From Paenibacillus spiritus (GTDB lineage: Bacteria > Bacillota > Bacilli > Paenibacillales > Paenibacillaceae), in contig NZ_VYKK01000015.1 in the NCBI RefSeq assembly GCF_008710135.1, forward strand, positions 330,733 through 394,732: 64,000 nucleotides of DNA, written 5' to 3'. Numbering within the stretch: the stretch's first letter is position 1; the number at the start of each line of letters is the position of its first letter. Under the pieces are notes generated by a model. That model saw only the letters and a list, made by a program, of their open reading frames with translations. It did no database searches and was not told where the DNA came from. Positions 60,647-64,000 of the stretch are shown piece by piece. The translations under genes were made by a program, and so were the position numbers.

Positions 60647-61767
60647 GCCGCCGCCCTCCCGATTGCGTCCAGCGCATCAATTCGGGCCACGCGCAGCACG
60701 GATACGAGCGATCCCGCTGCGGCTACACCCAGGAAGAGCGTTCCGGTGAGCAGCATCGTGTCCGGCTCCAGCCGAAACGGCATCGCTTCGGGCAGCATCC
60801 CCTTCACCAGCAGGGTGAGCGCGGTGCCGGCGCCGATACTGACCACGGATAGCGTCAGCACCTGCGACAGCACGCTCCAGCCGAGATAGCCCGTCCGGGT
60901 GCCCATTGCTTTCAGGATGCCGAATTGGCCGGTCTTCTGAATCGTGATGACATAGAAGAAGACGGCCAGCACGAACGCGGAAATGACGAACAGGAAGACA
61001 ATCATCATCAGCAGGGAATTCTGCTCGGCCGCATAGCCGGGCACCGCCCGGATCGCTTCGTTCTTCGTCAGCAGCTCCAGCCCCTGGGCCTTGGCCGCGC
61101 GGGCCAGCTCATTGTTCTGACCGGCCCCGGCCGTCAGCGCAATGGCGTTGTAAGGCGCCGACGTCAGCTTCTTCCCGGCCCCGCTCGTCGCCTGCTTGTA
61201 TTTCAGCCAATCGGCCGAATTCAGAAAGACGACCGGAGTATGGCTGTAGGAGTAGTCCCGGACAAAGCCGGCGATGGTCCAGCTCAGCCCGGAGACCGGG
61301 TCTTCCAGCTTCCCGCCGATTCGGGCGCCGGACTCCTTCAACTTGAGATCAGCCACAACTTCGCCTGACCCGGCTTCGGAGACCGCGTGCCCTTCCGCAA
61401 TTTCGGGAGCCAGCGAACGCTTCATGTCGATTCCGAACAAGGTCACATCCAGCTTGCCTCCGCTTCCGCCCGCAAGTAAGGTGGCGGTCTGAACGCCGAG
61501 CCAGTCGGCATTCTCTTCCCCGGCCGCTGCCCGGACCGCACTCAGCTGGTCCCCGTCCAGCATGGAGCCGCGGAACTTCCGCTCCGCATCTTCCTGAACG
61601 GCAAACACGGGGGACTTCATATGATCCAGAGCCGAAATATTGGCATAAGCCAGCCCTTTGGCAAGTCCGGTTACGAACAGCACCAGAAAAGAAATCAGCA
61701 GCATGATGGCTGCGATCAGTGCGTACCGGGACTTGGCATGGCGCATTTCCCGCAAAGCCAGAAACAT
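60643..61767 (-). CDS. FtsX/MacB-type ABC transporter permease
   Basis: A 374-residue permease with four hydrophobic helices: one N-terminal (about 15-38), then a 220-residue outer domain, and three at the C-terminus (about 255-280, 300-330, 345-365). The motif QFGILKAMGTRTGYLGWSVLSQ follows the second helix, as in FtsX-like permeases. Probably homodimeric; exports or releases a substrate from the membrane, often lipid-active peptides. 71 bp downstream of the histidine kinase gene, so it belongs to its regulon or operon. Confidence 0.9.
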   Translation of the reverse strand: MFLALREMRHAKSRYALIAAIMLLISFLVLFVTGLAKGLAYANISALDHMKSPVFAVQEDAERKFRGSMLDGDQLSAVRAAAGEENADWLGVQTATLLAGGSGGKLDVTLFGIDMKRSLAPEIAEGHAVSEAGSGEVVADLKLKESGARIGGKLEDPVSGLSWTIAGFVRDYSYSHTPVVFLNSADWLKYKQATSGAGKKLTSAPYNAIALTAGAGQNNELARAAKAQGLELLTKNEAIRAVPGYAAEQNSLLMMIVFLFVISAFVLAVFFYVITIQKTGQFGILKAMGTRTGYLGWSVLSQVLTLSVVSIGAGTALTLLVKGMLPEAMPFRLEPDTMLLTGTLFLGVAAAGSLVSVLRVARIDALDAIGRAAA

Positions 61768-61838
61768 CTAGTTCTCCTCCTTGAATCCGTGATGGACTCA
61801 GTCTACCGGAGAAAAATGAACGCAGTATGAATAACAGG

Positions 61839-63224
61839 TTACAAATGGCGGCCGGGCAGATGCACTGTGAATACGGTCCCCTGTCCCGGCTGGCTGGATA
61901 CCTCCACGGAGCCGCCGTGCACCTCCACGATCTTGCGGACAATGGCAAGGCCCAGGCCGCTGCCGCCCGCCTCCCTTGTCCGGGCTTCGTCCGCTTTGTA
62001 GAATCGGTCAAAGATCAGCGGCAGCCGCTCGGCGGGAATGCCTTCGCCCGTATCCCGGATCTCCACCGTGCAGCCGCCCCCCTTCGCGGATGCGGCGCTG
62101 ACGGTAATCTCCCCGCCGGGCGGCGTGTGCTTGATGGCGTTGGACAAGAGATTCATCCAGACCTGGTGCAGCAGATTGGCATCGCCGTCCGTGTCCAGGT
62201 CGGGAACCGACAGGCGCAGAGCCAGCTGACGTTCGCTGAGTCGCCACTCCAGCATCCGGGCCAGCTGACGGAACTGGTCCCGCAGGTTGAAGCGGGACAG
62301 CTCCAGTCGGCCCGGGTCGTCATCGAGCGCGGACAAGGTCAGCAGCTGCTTGCTGAGCAGGGACAGACGGCGGCTCTCCTCTTCGATAATCGCCAAATAT
62401 TCGCGCCGCTTCTCCGGCGCAAGCCCGTCGTCGCGGAGCGTATGGGCGAATCCTTGGATCGAGGTCAGCGGAGATTCGATCTCATGCGACACATTGGCCA
62501 CGAACTCCTGGCGGCTCCGGTTCGTGCGTTCTAATTCGCGGCTCATCGCCGTAAAACTGCGGGCCAGATCGCCCAGCTCATCCCGCCGCCTTGTGTTCAG
62601 ACGGATGTCGTACCTTCCCCGGGCAATGGTGCGGGCGGCTTCCGTCAGCCGGACAATCGGGCGGACGACATGCAGCACTGTAATGAGCAGGAACACGAGG
62701 CTCAGCAGCAGGGTAAGGGCAATAATCATGGCAAAAAAACCGCGAAGTTCTCCGAACTGCGTGACCGGATCGGGCCGCAGGAACAGGGCGTAGCTCCGGC
62801 CCTGATAACCGAGCGGCACCCCGACCGTATTCCGAAGCTCATTGTCGAAGAAGCCGGTTACGAACGCTTCCCTCGGAAAATCGGCAATTCCGTGGTAGAT
62901 GCCGCCGGCGAGCACGGCGTCCACTTCGGCCTCCGGCAGGTCGTTCTCTCGGAACGGCTGCCCGTAGAACCGGTTCTCGCCGCTGCCGTCGGTGAGATAG
63001 ATTTTGTAGCCGAGAGCGGCGGTCGTCCGCAGGTAGCTGTCCAGTTCCCCGGCATGCGATTCGCCGAAGCGGCTGACTTCAAGGGCCATCCGCGTCAATT
63101 TGGCGTCGTTTCTCGACTTGACATTGACCTGGTAATACAGATTGGACATCAGAAAAGCTAGAACGCTGCTGGCGACAACGACGGAGCAGAAGACCGCGCA
63201 CATTCGCACATAGAGGGATTTCAT
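61839..63224 (-). CDS. sensor histidine kinase (HAMP, HisKA, HATPase_c)
   Basis: A 461-residue membrane sensor kinase. Transmembrane helices at about 8-28 and 160-183 flank a 130-residue outer sensor domain; HAMP follows (about 185-235), then the H-box FVANVSHEIESPLTSIQGF with His247, N-box NLLSNAIKHTP and the G-boxes DTGEGIPAERL and GSGLGLAIVRKI. The usual Lys/Arg-Thr-Pro after the phospho-His is Glu-Ser-Pro. Its start overlaps the response regulator stop by 4 bp, so both are made together. It likely controls the ABC genes downstream. Confidence 0.94.
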   Translation of the reverse strand: MKSLYVRMCAVFCSVVVASSVLAFLMSNLYYQVNVKSRNDAKLTRMALEVSRFGESHAGELDSYLRTTAALGYKIYLTDGSGENRFYGQPFRENDLPEAEVDAVLAGGIYHGIADFPREAFVTGFFDNELRNTVGVPLGYQGRSYALFLRPDPVTQFGELRGFFAMIIALTLLLSLVFLLITVLHVVRPIVRLTEAARTIARGRYDIRLNTRRRDELGDLARSFTAMSRELERTNRSRQEFVANVSHEIESPLTSIQGFAHTLRDDGLAPEKRREYLAIIEEESRRLSLLSKQLLTLSALDDDPGRLELSRFNLRDQFRQLARMLEWRLSERQLALRLSVPDLDTDGDANLLHQVWMNLLSNAIKHTPPGGEITVSAASAKGGGCTVEIRDTGEGIPAERLPLIFDRFYKADEARTREAGGSGLGLAIVRKIVEVHGGSVEVSSQPGQGTVFTVHLPGRHL

Positions 63225-63898
63225 GCGTTCCCCGCTTCCAGCTTGTAGCCGATTCCCCGGATCGTCCGGATTCGGAAGCTCCCGTCATGCTCGGCGAACC
63301 GCTGCCGCAGCCTTTTGATATGGACATCGACCGTCCGGTCGTCTCCTTCATAATCCAAGCCCCATACCCGCTCAATCAGCTCGCTGCGCGAGAAGAGCCT
63401 CCCGGGATACTGGGCAAGCTGCGCGAGCAGCTCGAATTCCTTCACCGGCAGCAGCAGCGTCTCGTCGCCTGCGGTGATCTCATAGTTCCGCCGGTCGATC
63501 AGCACGCGGCCGATCCGGATTTTGTCCAGGGAAGGCACGTCATAGCGTCGGAAAAGCGCCTTGATGCGAAACAGCAGCTCTTCGGGTTCAAACGGCTTGG
63601 TCACATAATCGTCCGTCCCCTGAAGGAACCCCTGCTCCTTGTCGCTGAGCTGCTGCCGCGCCGTGAGCAGAATAATCGGGATGTCGTACGTATCGCGGAT
63701 GATCCGGCACAGCTCCAGTCCGTCCAGCCCAGGCATCATCACATCCAGTATAGCAAGATCAACCGGCGCAGCCTCCAGGCGCTCCCTGGCTTCCAAGCCG
63801 TCCGCCGCTTCCAGTACCTGATATCCCTCTCCGGTCAGCACCTGGCGGAGCAGCGACCGGATATGGGGATCATCGTCGGCTACCAGCATCGTTCTCAT
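63221..63898 (-). CDS. OmpR/PhoB-family response regulator
   Basis: A 225-residue regulator. The receiver domain has the acidic pair VADDDPH, the phosphorylated Asp52 in LDVMMPGLDG and LLTARQQ. The C-terminal winged helix includes LLPVKEFELLAQLAQYPGRLFSRSELIERVWG and GDDRTVDVHIKRLRQRF. First gene of the two-component pair; transcription enters from the right end of the window, and the promoter lies in 63899-63950. Confidence 0.95.
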   Translation of the reverse strand: MRTMLVADDDPHIRSLLRQVLTGEGYQVLEAADGLEARERLEAAPVDLAILDVMMPGLDGLELCRIIRDTYDIPIILLTARQQLSDKEQGFLQGTDDYVTKPFEPEELLFRIKALFRRYDVPSLDKIRIGRVLIDRRNYEITAGDETLLLPVKEFELLAQLAQYPGRLFSRSELIERVWGLDYEGDDRTVDVHIKRLRQRFAEHDGSFRIRTIRGIGYKLEAGNA

Positions 63899-63952
63899 GA
63901 TGAACCTTCACTCTCCCGCCTTGAATTCATGACTGTCAGTATAGCATAAAAA

Positions 63953-64000
63953 AAGAGGCTGTCCCAAAAGTAGAATTTTCTAAGCTGAGAGGGACCACCT
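63953..64000. other. window edge: possible insertion-sequence end
   Basis: The segment begins GAGGCTGTCCCAAAAGTAGA, a string of the kind seen at insertion-sequence ends and in the right arms of perfect hairpins in many Bacillota. The partner arm is outside the window, so neither an IS nor a terminator can be confirmed. Confidence 0.3.

Noticed and set aside
1..64000. CRISPR arrays, tRNA, rRNA, prophage
   Set aside because: No regularly spaced repeats, no cloverleaf-type or rRNA sequences, and no phage structural genes were seen on reading.

Overview
The window reads as chromosomal DNA of a spore-forming, low-to-mid GC Bacillota, most likely Paenibacillus or a close relative. Reasons seen in the sequence: strong AGGAGG-type ribosome sites with frequent TTG and GTG starts, lipoteichoic acid synthase paralogues, a SpoVB-like flippase, a DUF3231 (CotF-like) protein, a Ku/LigD repair set, TnrA-type nitrogen boxes, and TPR-receptor/peptide signalling of the kind reported from Paenibacillus. 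No tRNA, rRNA, CRISPR array or complete insertion sequence was recognised.

Layout. 1-8.2 kb (+ strand): the end of selD, mnmH/selU, an EEP-family phosphohydrolase, a manganese catalase, a soluble LTA-synthase-like enzyme, an exported amidase-domain protein, a SpoVB-like flippase, then a CstR-like persulfide repressor with its operator and a single-domain rhodanese. 8.4-21 kb (- strand, visibly more AT-rich): an accessory block. It is bracketed by two paralogous TPR receptor genes in the same orientation. The left one overlaps a 52-residue signal-peptide-bearing propeptide gene; the right one is an orphan. Between them lie a two-operon catabolic cluster (amidohydrolase, MFS importer, GntR regulator; then aldehyde dehydrogenase, TauE/SafE exporter, alanine dehydrogenase, class III aminotransferase), a short TnrA-like MerR regulator and a GDPD phosphodiesterase. 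Perfect TGTNA-N7-TNACA boxes sit in front of both operons and the regulator, and in both operons the box centre is 49 bp upstream of the predicted start, the usual TnrA activation geometry. The simplest reading is nitrogen scavenging from an omega-amino compound (taurine-like or beta-alanine-like): transamination to alanine, ammonium release by Ald, oxidation of the aldehyde and export of the leftover acid.

21-32 kb: DUF202 protein, an unknown ORF, an OYE/FadH-type oxidoreductase with a TetR regulator, GNAT, an amino acid ABC importer, a LysR/MFS divergent pair, and an ABC-2/YhgE-like exporter under a PadR regulator. 32-38.7 kb: HesB-like protein, a Ku/ligase/polymerase NHEJ operon with a split LigD, a HELGH zinc protein, a LysE exporter and an APC permease. 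38.7-48 kb: full-length LtaS, ArsB, DHA2 MFS pump, six-TM chemoreceptor, and a four-gene unit of two YdcZ half-transporters, a Crp/Fnr regulator and a Nudix hydrolase.

48-64 kb: an ArsR repressor coupled to a four-domain persulfide reductase fusion (CoA-disulfide reductase, rhodanese, TusA, DsrE), GNAT, a small P-loop ATPase, YpfJ-type metallopeptidase, DUF3231 protein, sulfite reductase cysJI, a small Sm-like membrane protein, mntH, and a MacB-like ABC pair next to an OmpR-type two-component system. Sulfur and selenium handling recurs throughout (selD-mnmH, CstR-rhodanese, TauE, persulfide reductase, cysJI). Start codons were chosen by ribosome-site spacing and family N-termini; function calls rest on recognised motifs and no database search was run.
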